Assembly (NCBI RefSeq): GCF_010669305.1 | Contig: NZ_CP048649.1 | Location: 806,001 to 870,000 of the forward strand | Source of the DNA: Aminipila butyrica | Lineage (GTDB): Bacteria; Bacillota; Clostridia; Peptostreptococcales; Anaerovoracaceae | Direction of reading: 5' to 3' | Length of the DNA stretch: 64,000 bases | In this document: piece after piece, positions 26,651-35,663 of the stretch | Position numbering within the stretch: the first letter of the stretch is position 1 | How the letters are laid out: every line of letters starts with the position of its first letter | Program-made: the position numbers and the translations under genes | The notes under the pieces: model-generated | The model's input: only the letters and a program-made list of their open reading frames with translations | What the model was told of the DNA's origin: nothing | Database searches by the model: none

Positions 26651-29050
26651 TTGAAAAATATTTTTAACAGAAATGAATATGTACTGCTGGATGGAGCCAT
26701 GGGTACGATGCTCCAAAGCGGCGGCCTGGAGTTAGGGGAGAGACCAGAACTTTTGTCCATTACCCACCCGGATCGGATTACCGCTGTCCACCGCATGTAT
26801 GTGGAAAGCGGTGCGGATATCGTCTACGCCAACACCTTTGGTGCTAACGCCCATAAGCTGGAGGGAGCCGGCTATACGGTGGAAGAGGTCATTACCGCCG
26901 CCGTTCAGGCTGCTAAGGCTGCTTGTGTCGGAAGTGATGCGCTGGTAGGACTGGACGTAGGTCCTCTGGGAGAATTGCTGGAACCAGCGGGAACCCTGTC
27001 CTTTGAAGGGGCCTATGAGCTCTTCCAAGAGATGGTGGTAGCCGGAGAAAAGGCTGGAGCCGATGTTATCGTCTTCGAGACCATGACGGATTTATATGAG
27101 GTAAAGGCTGGTGTGCTGGCGGCTAAGGAGAATACCAAGCTGCCGATCATGGTATCCATGACTTTTGAGAGCAATCACCGCACCTTTGCGGGCTGTACCG
27201 TGGAGGCCATGGCCATGACCCTGGAAGGGCTGGGTGTGGATGCGGTAGGGATTAACTGTTCCTTAGGGCCGGTAGAAATCTTTCCCATGGCTAAGGAACT
27301 GTGCAGCTGTACGACGCTGCCAGTATTTGTCAAGCCAAATGCGGGATTGCCCAACTTGAATACAGATGCCTACGACATCGGCCCGGTACAGTTTACCGAA
27401 GAGTTGCTGCCGTACAAGGAAATCGGTATCTCGATGCTGGGAGGCTGTTGTGGAACCTCTCCAGATTACATCAAGGCACTGGGAGCGGCATTTAAAGGGC
27501 AAGAGACTACTGCTGCCAAAAGAAAAGAAGCCTATAAACCCATACTGCGGGCCTGTTCCCCTACTGCTGTTGTTCACGTAGATCACGTAGCGATGGTGGG
27601 CGAGAGCATCAACCCTATGGGCCGAAAGTTTATCAAGCAGGCGTATTTGAATGATGACATGGATACCATTCTGGCCTGCGGCGTAGAGCAGGTGGAACAT
27701 GGGGCGGAAATTCTCGATGTAAACGCCGCGCTTCCGGGGGTAGATGAAACCATAATGCTTTCCAAGGTAGTGAAGCTGCTCCAGTCGGTGGTGGACGCAC
27801 CTTTGCTGCTGGATTCGCAAAACCCAGAAGCCCTGGAGGCTGCCCTGCGCGTGTATAACGGCAAGCCGATGATTAACTCCACCAATGGGGAGCAGGAGCT
27901 GATGGACAAGCTCTTCCCTTTGGCGAAAAAGTATGGAGCGGCAATCGTGGGCTTGACGTTAGATGAAGAGGGTATACCAGCCACCGCGGAGAAACGGTTG
28001 GAAGTGGCCCGGCGCATTGTCAACACAGGGCTGGCCTATGGTATTCCTCGAGAAGATTTGATGATTGACTGCCTGACTTTGGCGGCTTCCGTTCAGCAGA
28101 AGGAAGCCCTGGAGACTCCGAAAGCCATTCGGATGATTAAGGAGGAGCTGGGGGTTAAGGTACTCCTGGGGGTATCTAATATTTCCTTTGGTCTGCCTCA
28201 GCGGGAGATTATCAACCGCCATTTTCTCACCACGGCCATGGACGCCGGCCTGGATTTGCCAATCATGAATCCAAAAGATCAGGGCATGAAGGAAGCTATC
28301 TATGCCTACAATGTGCTCTCTGGACAGGATGAGGGCTCCAAGGCCTACATCGATCGTTTTGGTGGTCAGGACAATTCCGGCAGCCCTGGGGGAAAGAGCC
28401 CACAGAAAGACGGTGATCAAAAATCCAGCGCCGATATTTTTTATGCGGTGCGCAAAGGGCTTAAAAATGAGGCCAAGTTAGCTACCGAACAGCTTTTGGA
28501 GACCATGGAGGAAATGGCGATCATCAACGAAAAGTTGATTCCAGCGTTGGATGAGCTGGGGGCAATCTTTGAAAAGGGAGAAATCTTCCTGCCTCAGCTG
28601 GTTCAAGGAGCCCAGGCAGCCCAGATGGGCTTCGAGGTGGTAAATCGGCGGTTGGCGTTAAAGGACGCGGAGACTGTAAATCGAGGCAAGATTGTTTTGG
28701 CCACCGTCAAGGGCGATGTCCACGACATTGGCAAAAACATTGTCAAGATTATTCTGCAAAACTACGGTTATCAGATTATCGACTTGGGACGGGACGTAGC
28801 CATTGAGGCAGTAGTTGAAGCCGTGCAAAAGCATGGTGCAGGGTTGGTAGGCCTCAGTGCTTTGATGACCACCACGCTGAAAAGTATGGAAGAGACCATT
28901 GCCGCTATTCATCAGGCCAAGTTGGACTGTAAGGTGCTGGTAGGCGGAGCTGTGCTGACGGCAGACTACGCTAAGGCAATCCAGGCAGATTACTATGCCA
29001 AAGATGCCAAGCAATCAGCGGATATCGCCAAGAAAGTATTTGGCAATTAA
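26651..29050 (+). CDS. metH: Cobalamin-dependent methionine synthase, activation domain absent
   Basis: MetH transfers the methyl group of methyltetrahydrofolate to homocysteine through cobalamin. The 799-residue protein has the homocysteine/zinc domain (GINCSLGP near 202 and GGCCGTSPDY near 266 with the zinc cysteines), a pterin-binding domain from about 315, a B12 cap and the Rossmann-like B12 domain with GDVHDIGKN near 686-694, whose His ligates cobalt. The reactivation domain is missing and is encoded just upstream. The TTG at 26651 follows AGAGAGGG; an earlier in-frame TTG overlaps the upstream gene. The gene ends at a strong terminator. Confidence 0.93.
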   Translation: MKNIFNRNEYVLLDGAMGTMLQSGGLELGERPELLSITHPDRITAVHRMYVESGADIVYANTFGANAHKLEGAGYTVEEVITAAVQAAKAACVGSDALVGLDVGPLGELLEPAGTLSFEGAYELFQEMVVAGEKAGADVIVFETMTDLYEVKAGVLAAKENTKLPIMVSMTFESNHRTFAGCTVEAMAMTLEGLGVDAVGINCSLGPVEIFPMAKELCSCTTLPVFVKPNAGLPNLNTDAYDIGPVQFTEELLPYKEIGISMLGGCCGTSPDYIKALGAAFKGQETTAAKRKEAYKPILRACSPTAVVHVDHVAMVGESINPMGRKFIKQAYLNDDMDTILACGVEQVEHGAEILDVNAALPGVDETIMLSKVVKLLQSVVDAPLLLDSQNPEALEAALRVYNGKPMINSTNGEQELMDKLFPLAKKYGAAIVGLTLDEEGIPATAEKRLEVARRIVNTGLAYGIPREDLMIDCLTLAASVQQKEALETPKAIRMIKEELGVKVLLGVSNISFGLPQREIINRHFLTTAMDAGLDLPIMNPKDQGMKEAIYAYNVLSGQDEGSKAYIDRFGGQDNSGSPGGKSPQKDGDQKSSADIFYAVRKGLKNEAKLATEQLLETMEEMAIINEKLIPALDELGAIFEKGEIFLPQLVQGAQAAQMGFEVVNRRLALKDAETVNRGKIVLATVKGDVHDIGKNIVKIILQNYGYQIIDLGRDVAIEAVVEAVQKHGAGLVGLSALMTTTLKSMEETIAAIHQAKLDCKVLVGGAVLTADYAKAIQADYYAKDAKQSADIAKKVFGN

Positions 29051-29085
29051 ATAAAAGGATTGAGAAAAGAGACGCTTTTCCCATG

Positions 29086-29150
29086 ACAGGCTCCCCAGAG
29101 ATTGGCTGTTTACCTTTAAAACAACCGGTCTCCGGGGAGCCTGTTTTTCT
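29086..29150 (+). terminator. Rho-independent terminator after metH
   Basis: ACAGGCTCCCC (29086-29096) pairs with GGGGAGCCTGT (29134-29144), with further inner pairing, and TTTTT follows. Confidence 0.85.
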
Positions 29151-29179
29151 TTACTGTCCTTTTTACTGCTGGATCCTCT

Positions 29180-30727
29180 TTAATAAGACTTGTTAGCCCC
29201 TTGTGCCATATCTAGGACGTATTGGGCCCAATCCCTGTAAAAATCCTCTTCATGGCAGACCAGGAGTACTGTGCCGGGAAAAGCGGCTAGAGCGGCTTTT
29301 AGGGCCTCTTTAGCCTGCTTATCCAGGTGATTGGTGGGTTCGTCTAGGATTAAGAAATTGTAGGGTTTGAGGGTCAGGAGGCACAGTTTTACTTTTGCCT
29401 GTTCTCCGCCGCTCAAGGTGCCGATTGCTTGAAGGGCGTGACGGCTGGAAATCCCGCAGCGGGCCAGGTGCTGGTGAACTTCTTTGGAGGAGAGGGCTGG
29501 AAAGCAGTGGGAAAGCAGCTGCATAGGGTTTTTATTTTTCTCTGGCCAAGTCATTTCCTGTTCAAAGTATTCAAGAGACACCTGGGAGGAAAAATGAAAC
29601 TGGCCGCCCAGGGGTGGCAGCAGTCCCACTAGGGTTTTCAGCAGAGTGGACTTGCCAATGCCGTTAAAGCCAGTGATGACTACCTTCTGGCCTCCTTTTA
29701 CTTCCAGGTTTACAGAAGAGAGGAGGGGATAGGCATAGCCGACGGACAAGTTCCCTACCGATAGGTGCTGAGCGTTGGTTAGAGGACAAGCCTGAAAGCT
29801 AAAAACTGGTTTTATTTCTGTTTGATCCAAGGCTTCTATTTTCTCTAGCCGCTCCAGTTGTTTCCGCCGCCCTCTGGCCATGCGAGACTTGCGGCCTGCG
29901 ATGTTTTTGCGGATAAATTCTTCTGTCTTTTTTATTTCTCGTTGCTGCGCGGTATACTGGCGCAGATAATCTTCTTGCAAGAGGGATTTCTTTATTAAGA
30001 AGGCAGAATAGGTGCCGTAATATTTCGTCAGCGTGTGGCCGTCTACATCACAAATGCGGTTGGTGATGCGCTCTAAAAAAGAGTGGTCGTGAGAGACCAC
30101 CATAAAGGCGTTTTCCAGATTGGCTAGATAGTTTGCCAGCCAGGAAATATGCTCTTTGTCTAGAAAATTAGTGGGTTCGTCCAAGAGAAGAACATCGGGT
30201 TTTGCCAGCAGCAGCTTTGCTAAAATGATTTTGGTGCGTTGGCCTCCGCTGAGTTCTCCGATGGGCCGGTTCAGACCTATCGCCAGCAAGCCCAGCCCTT
30301 CCGCTACCTGATTCAGCCGGGTATCAATGGAGTAAAAGTCTTCCCGATCTAAGGTCTCTTGGTACTGAGCAGCTAAATCTAAGCAGTGGCTTTCGCCAAG
30401 TGCCGCCTGCTGATACAGCTGGAGCATGTCTGCCTCTAGCTGATAGAGGGTTGAGAAGGCTGTTTTCAGAAAGGCATTTCCTGTCAGCTGACCGTTGATC
30501 TGAGCGTACTGGTCTAGGTAGCCTACGGAGAGGTTGGCTTGCCAGAACACCCTGCCGGAATCAGGCATTAGCTGTTCCGTACAGATTTTAATGAGGGTGC
30601 TTTTTCCGGTGCCGTTTTGTCCTACAATGCCCATATGTTCTCCTTTGTTGAGCGATAACTTGGCGTTTTTATACAGCAGATGGTCCCCAAAGGAATGGGA
30701 TAATTCGGTTATGTCTAATAAGCTCAT
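29180..30727 (-). CDS. ABC-F family ATPase, probable ribosome-protection type
   Basis: This 515-residue cytosolic protein has two ATPase domains and no membrane segment. Domain 1 has Walker A GQNGTGKS and signature LSGGQ with LLLDEPTNFLD; domain 2 has GFNGIGKS, LSGGEQ and LILDEPTNHLD. The basic linker near residue 300-340 (GRKSRMARGRRKQLERLEK) is the segment that contacts the peptidyl tRNA in ABC-F proteins. Members either act on translation generally or release antibiotics from the ribosome. The ATG at 30727 follows AAAGGA. The attenuator leader upstream favours an antibiotic-induced resistance role; I cannot name the subgroup. Confidence 0.85.
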   Translation of the reverse strand: MSLLDITELSHSFGDHLLYKNAKLSLNKGEHMGIVGQNGTGKSTLIKICTEQLMPDSGRVFWQANLSVGYLDQYAQINGQLTGNAFLKTAFSTLYQLEADMLQLYQQAALGESHCLDLAAQYQETLDREDFYSIDTRLNQVAEGLGLLAIGLNRPIGELSGGQRTKIILAKLLLAKPDVLLLDEPTNFLDKEHISWLANYLANLENAFMVVSHDHSFLERITNRICDVDGHTLTKYYGTYSAFLIKKSLLQEDYLRQYTAQQREIKKTEEFIRKNIAGRKSRMARGRRKQLERLEKIEALDQTEIKPVFSFQACPLTNAQHLSVGNLSVGYAYPLLSSVNLEVKGGQKVVITGFNGIGKSTLLKTLVGLLPPLGGQFHFSSQVSLEYFEQEMTWPEKNKNPMQLLSHCFPALSSKEVHQHLARCGISSRHALQAIGTLSGGEQAKVKLCLLTLKPYNFLILDEPTNHLDKQAKEALKAALAAFPGTVLLVCHEEDFYRDWAQYVLDMAQGANKSY

Positions 30728-30752
30728 GTTTATAAATCCTTTCTTATGCAAG

Positions 30753-30783
30753 AGGCAGGTGATTAGAAGCCTGCCTTTTTTAT
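30753..30783 (-). promoter_or_regulatory. Third hairpin of the ABC-F leader, next to the ribosome binding site
   Basis: AGGCAGG-type arms at 30753-30759 and 30769-30776 form a 7-8-bp stem a few bases upstream of the AAAGGA site on the minus strand. It may control access to the site; its role is inferred. Confidence 0.4.
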
Positions 30784-30821
30784 GATGTGAGCCATATCGC
30801 CGAAAGGGATATGGACGGAAT

Positions 30822-30871
30822 AACAAAAAAGCAGAAAGCTTGGATACGCAAAGTATCCGCCTTCTGCTTTT
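30822..30871 (-). terminator. Leader terminator B of the ABC-F gene
   Basis: AAAAGCAGAA and GGATAC arms pair with CTTCTGCTTTT and GTATCC around a GCAAA loop. In minus-strand sense the stem is followed by TTTTTTGTT. It lies between the leader ORF and the ABC-F start. Confidence 0.75.
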
Positions 30872-30890
30872 AAAAAAATATATACGGGAG

Positions 30891-30933
30891 AAAAAAGTAA
30901 AAGGCGATGGACAAAACGTTGTCCATCGCCTTT
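30891..30933 (-). terminator. Leader terminator A of the ABC-F gene
   Basis: A perfect 15-bp stem (30900-30914 with 30919-30933) with a four-base loop is followed, on the minus strand, by TTACTTTTTT. It lies 130 bases downstream of the leader ORF stop, in the leader of the ABC-F mRNA. Confidence 0.85.
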
Positions 30934-31063
30934 CGCAGCATCGAAGCCTCCGATTATCTGGGGGCTTGACAGCGCTTAAGATATACGAAAAACAAGCCAT
31001 AGCCACGAGATCCAATACCTCTGGTCCATTGCCTTGTTTTCCGATGAAATCCGTAAGCGCGAT

Positions 31064-31153
31064 TTATCCGCGGTACTCTGCACAATGTTTCATCGGTATG
31101 AATTGTACAGAGTTGAGTTTCCTTTTCAGTTGGTCTGTCGCATGAAAGTTCAT
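31064..31153 (-). CDS. 29-residue leader peptide of the ABC-F attenuator
   Basis: A short frame starts with ATG at 31153, 8 bases after AAAGGAGA and about 34 bases after the predicted transcription start, and ends with TAA at 31064. It encodes 29 residues, beginning MNFHATDQLKRKLNS and ending YRG. The 3' part lies inside a stem formed by CCGATGAAA and TTTCATCGG (about 31041-31096). Position, site and downstream terminators fit a regulatory leader peptide whose stalled translation would permit read-through into the ABC-F gene. It is too short for similarity-based proof. Confidence 0.7.
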   Translation of the reverse strand: MNFHATDQLKRKLNSVQFIPMKHCAEYRG

Positions 31154-31193
31154 GGCACTTTTCTCCTTTAACTGCAAGCTTGTTGCAGCACTC

Positions 31194-31222
31194 ATTTTAC
31201 CACAGGGTTTGAAAACTGTCAA
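31194..31222 (-). promoter_or_regulatory. Promoter of the ABC-F leader transcript
   Basis: On the minus strand TTGACA (31222-31217) and TAAAAT (31199-31194) are 17 bases apart. Transcription would start near 31187. Confidence 0.75.
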
Positions 31223-31276
31223 TTTATCGGTTCACTAGAAATTTAATACCAGAAGGCAAGGTTTTGAAAAGCCTTC

Positions 31277-33205
31277 TTATTCCAGCTCGAAAGCCCCGGT
31301 ATACAGCTGATAGTAGGTGCCCTTTGCAGCAATCAGGTCGTGGTGATCGCCCCGCTCAATGATTCGGCCCTGATCCAGAACCATGATGGCGTTAGAGTTC
31401 TGGACAGTGGATAGACGGTGGGCAATGACGAACACCGTCCGGCCATGCATGAGGGAATCCATGCCTCGCTGAACGATGGCTTCCGTTCTGGTATCAATGG
31501 AAGAGGTAGCCTCATCTAAAATCATAACCGGCGGATCTGCTACCGCAGCCCGGGCGATAGAGAGCAGCTGCCGTTGGCCCTGAGAGAGGCCGCTGCCGTC
31601 TCCAGAGAGTACGGTATCGTAGCCTTCTGGGAGCATACGGATGAAGCTGTCTGCGTTGGCTAGTTTGGCCGCGTTGATGCACTCTTCGTCAGTAGCATCT
31701 AGTTTGCCGTAGCGGATATTTTCCATCACCGTTCCCGTAAACAGGTTGACTTCCTGAAGCACGATACCCAGGCTCTTCCGCAGATCCGCTTTTTTAATCT
31801 TATTGATGTTTACACCATCGTAGCGGATTTTCCCGTCTGCAATATCGTAAAAGCGGTTAATCAGATTGGTAATCGTCGTCTTGCCGGCACCGGTGGCCCC
31901 TACAAAAGCAATTTTTTGGCCGGGGTTGGCGTAGAGGCTGACGTTGTGAAGTACAAGCTTCTCTTCATCGTAGCCAAAGTCCACATCGTAAAAGCGGACT
32001 TCGCCTTTTAATTCCGTATAGGTAACAGAACCGTCGCTGTGAGGCTGTTTCCAAGCCCAGATGTGGGTCAGGTGGTCGGCCTCTACCAGCTGGCCGTCCT
32101 GATAGGCGGCATTGACCAGGGTTACTTGGCCGTGGTCGGCTTCGCTTTCTTCATCCATCAGCTGGAAGATTCGAGTTGCGCCAGCCAGGGCCATGATCAC
32201 CGCATTCAGCTGCTGCGACACTTGGGCAATCGGCATGATGAAGCCTCGGGACAGCTGCAAGAAGGAAGCGATGGTTCCCAGAGTCAGTACTCCCGCACCA
32301 GTTAAACTCAGATTGGTCACACCGGAGAGGCCGAGGGCTCCGCCGACGATGGCAATGACCACGTACATAATGTAGCCCATATTATTCATGATTGGCATGA
32401 GGATATTGGCATATTTGTTGGCACTGGTAGCATTTTGGCATAATTCATCGTTGTAGGCGTCAAAGGCTTTTTTTGCCTCTTCTTCGTGGCAGAATACTTT
32501 AACCACTTTCTGGCCGTTAATCATTTCCTCAATATAGCCGTTTACCTGACCTAGAGAGGCTTGCTGCTTTGTGAAATACGTACCGCTGCGTCCTGCAATG
32601 GTACCGATGGTCTTTAAAATGATAAAGACGAAGACCAGCACCAGTAAAGTCAGCCAAAAACTCAGGTAGAGCATGGAGCAAAATACTGCGGTAATGGTCA
32701 CCACAGAGGATAGCATCTGCGGCAGAGACTGGGCAATCATTTGCCGCAGGGTATCGGTGTCGTTGGTGTAATGACTCATGACATCCCCATGTGTATGGGT
32801 GTCAAAATAACGGATAGGCAGGGTCTGCATGTGGGCGAACATGGTGTTTCGTATCTTTTTCAAGGTACCCTGTGCAATGACGGCCATAGTTCGGCTGTAG
32901 AACAACGTGGAAAGAATACCAACCAGGTAAATACCGCCCATGACGAAAATAATCCGCAACAAGCCGGAAAAGTCCGGCACTGCTGCCAGCAGCAATGGAG
33001 AGATGTAGTCGTCAATCAGCCGCTGGATAAACAGGGACGACAGGGCGCCAGCCACCGAGCTGGCGATGATACAGACAATGACAAAGAAAACCTGTATCTT
33101 ATAATCGGACATGTAAGATAACAGCCGTTTGATGGTTTTAGGGTCTGGTTTCTGCCGAGCCATTCTCTTGGCTGGAGCCTCAGCTGTCATTTCTTTTTTA
33201 CTCAT
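31277..33205 (-). CDS. Heterodimeric ABC exporter subunit with the catalytic NBD
   Basis: This 642-residue half-transporter has six membrane helices (about 35-330) and a C-terminal ATPase domain with Walker A GATGAGKT, signature LSQGQRQ, Walker B VMILDEATSS and switch histidine in VIAHRLS. Both the catalytic Glu and the switch His are intact, as in the competent subunit of TM287/288-like exporters. An insert of about 25 residues before the ATPase domain (SDGSVTYTELKGEVRF region) is unusual in length. Its start overlaps the end of the next subunit by 8 bases, so the pair is translationally coupled. Drug or lipid export is the likely role. Confidence 0.9.
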   Translation of the reverse strand: MSKKEMTAEAPAKRMARQKPDPKTIKRLLSYMSDYKIQVFFVIVCIIASSVAGALSSLFIQRLIDDYISPLLLAAVPDFSGLLRIIFVMGGIYLVGILSTLFYSRTMAVIAQGTLKKIRNTMFAHMQTLPIRYFDTHTHGDVMSHYTNDTDTLRQMIAQSLPQMLSSVVTITAVFCSMLYLSFWLTLLVLVFVFIILKTIGTIAGRSGTYFTKQQASLGQVNGYIEEMINGQKVVKVFCHEEEAKKAFDAYNDELCQNATSANKYANILMPIMNNMGYIMYVVIAIVGGALGLSGVTNLSLTGAGVLTLGTIASFLQLSRGFIMPIAQVSQQLNAVIMALAGATRIFQLMDEESEADHGQVTLVNAAYQDGQLVEADHLTHIWAWKQPHSDGSVTYTELKGEVRFYDVDFGYDEEKLVLHNVSLYANPGQKIAFVGATGAGKTTITNLINRFYDIADGKIRYDGVNINKIKKADLRKSLGIVLQEVNLFTGTVMENIRYGKLDATDEECINAAKLANADSFIRMLPEGYDTVLSGDGSGLSQGQRQLLSIARAAVADPPVMILDEATSSIDTRTEAIVQRGMDSLMHGRTVFVIAHRLSTVQNSNAIMVLDQGRIIERGDHHDLIAAKGTYYQLYTGAFELE

Positions 33206-34949
33206 GGTCTTCGCCTCCTTTCATCTGAGACTGGTATACTTCTCGGTAGACCTCACAGGTCTCTAAAAGCTCTTGATGGGTGCCGATGGCATCAATCTTT
33301 CCATCGTCCAAAACAATAATTTTATCCGAATCCTGAACAGAGGATACTCGCTGGGCAATAATGATTTTAGTGGTATCCGGAATTTCTTCCGCAAAGGCCT
33401 TGCGAATGAGCAGGTCTGTTCTGGTGTCCACGGCACTGGTGGAATCGTCCAATATTAGGATTTTCGGTTTTTTAAGCAGCGCTCGGGCGATGCAAAGCCG
33501 CTGTTTTTGACCGCCGGATACATTAGAGCCCCCTTGCTCAATATAGGTGTCGTATTTGTCGGGGAAGGAATCCACAAAGGCGTGAGCCTGTGCCAGCTGA
33601 CAAGCGTGTATCAGCTCCTCATCGGTAGCCTCTTCATTGCCCCAGCGTAAATTTTCCTTGATGGTTCCCGAAAATAAAATATTTTTCTGTAGTACCACGG
33701 CTACCTGATTCCTCAGACTGTCGATATCGTATTCCCGGACATCCACACCGCCTACGGTGATTTGGCCTTTAGTTACATCGTACAGCCTTGGAATAAGCTG
33801 TACCAAGCTGGTTTTAGAAGAGCCGGTGCCGCCCAGGATGCCAATGGTTTCTCCAGACTTGATGGTCAGGTTAATCTGATCTAGCACGGGCTTGTGAGAT
33901 TGCTTGGAATAAGCAAAGGACACATTGTCAAAGGTGATATCCCCGTTCTTAACATCAAATACGGGGTTGTCTACATTCTTCAAGTCGCTTTCTTCATCCA
34001 ATATTTCGACGATACGCTCGGCAGAAGCCTTAGACATGGTAATCATCACGAAAACCATGGACAGCATCATCAGGCTGACAAGAATTTGGGTGGCATAGCT
34101 GATTAAGCTCATCAATTCCCCGGTGCTCAGGCCGTGAATCGGGTCGCCGCCGGAGGCGACAATCGCCCGGGCGCCAAACCAGGAAATCAGGAGCATACAG
34201 GCATACATGCAGAACTGCATGAGGGGCATGTTGAAGGCCAGCAGCTTTTCAGCCTTGGAAAAATCTTTGTAGATTGTCTGGGAGATGTTACCGAACTTTT
34301 CAATTTCAAAGTCTTCCCGGGTAAAAGATTTTACTACGCGGATGCCGTGGAGATTTTCTTGTACCACATTGTTGAGTTTGTCGTAGGTCTTAAATATCCG
34401 CACAAAAATAGGATGTACATTGGAGATAATCAGCCACAAGCCTAGACCCAGGATTGGAATGGAACCTAGAAATATCAAGGAAAGCTGGGCGTCGATATGG
34501 AAAGATACCCCCAAGGAAAAAACCAGCATAATCGGGGCACGGATTGCCATACGAATAATCATCTGGTAGGAGTTTTGCACGTTGGTCACGTCGGTGGTCA
34601 GCCGAGTGATGATGCTGGCTGTGGAGAACTTGTCGATATTGGAAAAGGAAAAGTTCTGCACGTTGTAATACATCCGCTGGCGAAGGTTTCGGGCAAAGCC
34701 AGAGGAAGCAACAGCTGCGCTGCGGCCTGCCAGAGCACCGAAAATCAGAGAAATAAAAGCAGCGATCAGCAAGGCTACTCCCATCTTAATGATGTAAGAC
34801 ATGCTTCCACCGTCGATGCCGTAGTCGATCAGGCTAGCCATAAGCAGCGGGACGATTACTTCCATGATTACTTCCAGTGCGACGTAAGCTGGAGCTAGAA
34901 GTGAATCTTTTTTATATTGACCAATACAACTTAGTAGTTTTTTTATCAT
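33198..34949 (-). CDS. Heterodimeric ABC exporter subunit with the degenerate NBD
   Basis: The 583-residue partner also has six membrane helices and an ATPase domain (Walker A GGTGSSKT, signature VSGGQKQR). After Walker B the catalytic Glu is replaced by Asp (ILILDDSTS), and the switch His is replaced by Gln (IIIAQRVSS). These two changes mark the degenerate site of asymmetric heterodimeric exporters. It is the first gene of the exporter pair and follows the MarR gene, so all three form one transcript. The substrate is not evident. Confidence 0.9.
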   Translation of the reverse strand: MIKKLLSCIGQYKKDSLLAPAYVALEVIMEVIVPLLMASLIDYGIDGGSMSYIIKMGVALLIAAFISLIFGALAGRSAAVASSGFARNLRQRMYYNVQNFSFSNIDKFSTASIITRLTTDVTNVQNSYQMIIRMAIRAPIMLVFSLGVSFHIDAQLSLIFLGSIPILGLGLWLIISNVHPIFVRIFKTYDKLNNVVQENLHGIRVVKSFTREDFEIEKFGNISQTIYKDFSKAEKLLAFNMPLMQFCMYACMLLISWFGARAIVASGGDPIHGLSTGELMSLISYATQILVSLMMLSMVFVMITMSKASAERIVEILDEESDLKNVDNPVFDVKNGDITFDNVSFAYSKQSHKPVLDQINLTIKSGETIGILGGTGSSKTSLVQLIPRLYDVTKGQITVGGVDVREYDIDSLRNQVAVVLQKNILFSGTIKENLRWGNEEATDEELIHACQLAQAHAFVDSFPDKYDTYIEQGGSNVSGGQKQRLCIARALLKKPKILILDDSTSAVDTRTDLLIRKAFAEEIPDTTKIIIAQRVSSVQDSDKIIVLDDGKIDAIGTHQELLETCEVYREVYQSQMKGGEDHE

Positions 34950-35066
34950 AAATTAATTTCCTCCTGTATTTTTGTTTGACTTTTATGGTCATTTGCTTGA
35001 GGACACTCTCCCATATTCTGGCTGAAAGAACCTTGAAATATTCGGCCAAAGAAAGATTGCAGTCCC

Positions 35067-35516
35067 TTAAGGCTGAGAATCGTACTCTTTTAGATTGGTT
35101 TTCATCCGCAGGATGTAGCTGCGCAGCGTTTCCAGCTCCTCTAGTGAAAATTCTTTCGTGAGGATCTCTTCCATTTTCTTGCCGTCTTCTTCCATAAATC
35201 GGGTAAATTGCAGTGCTTTAGGAGTCAAAACCAGCTTTTTCAGCCGGGCATCGTAAGGCACGCTGTGACGTTCAATCAATCCTCTTTGTACCATCAGATT
35301 GATGACGCTGGAAGCAGTGGAACGGGTGATGCAGAAATGTTGCTCTAAATCCTTCTGAAAAACGTCCTGGTGACCGTGGTGGGCAATGTAACCAATAATC
35401 CAGCCATTGGTTCCGGTGATGCTGTCAATGTATTTTTTGTGAGTATGGTTATTCATAACGCGCATGATGATGTTATTTAGGGTGCGCAGTTCCATGCCAA
35501 TGGAGCGTGTTTTCAT
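35067..35516 (-). CDS. MarR-family transcriptional regulator
   Basis: This 149-residue dimeric winged-helix protein has the family pattern: an N-terminal helix, then GWIIGYIAHHG, the recognition region QKDLEQHFCITRSTASSVIN, the wing VQRGLIERHSVPYDARLKK and C-terminal dimerisation helices. It lies just before the heterodimeric exporter and should repress its own operon, releasing DNA when a ligand binds. A 17-bp palindrome overlaps the transcription start of its promoter. AAAGGGA precedes the ATG. Confidence 0.9.
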   Translation of the reverse strand: MKTRSIGMELRTLNNIIMRVMNNHTHKKYIDSITGTNGWIIGYIAHHGHQDVFQKDLEQHFCITRSTASSVINLMVQRGLIERHSVPYDARLKKLVLTPKALQFTRFMEEDGKKMEEILTKEFSLEELETLRSYILRMKTNLKEYDSQP

Positions 35517-35545
35517 GTGTCTTCCCTTTCTTTTGAAATGTACGA

Positions 35546-35598
35546 TATCGAACTGTTTGATACCAAACTATTATAATAAAGAGAAGTGGTGAAGTCAA
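35546..35598 (-). promoter_or_regulatory. Promoter and MarR-type operator
   Basis: On the minus strand TTGACT (35598-35593) and TATAAT (35575-35570) are 17 bases apart. A 17-bp near-perfect palindrome, TATCGAAC-T-GTTTGATA (35546-35562), covers the predicted transcription start, the classic position for MarR repression. Confidence 0.75.
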
Positions 35599-35663
35599 GA
35601 CGAAAAAAATGGAGTTTTTGTGAAGTTATGCGGGAATAAAAAAACAGCGGCTGATTGCCGCTG

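Noticed and set aside
30534..31145. Plus-strand open frames opposite the ABC-F leader.
   Set aside because: They overlap the leader terminators and the start of the ABC-F gene, lack ribosome binding sites and have repetitive composition.
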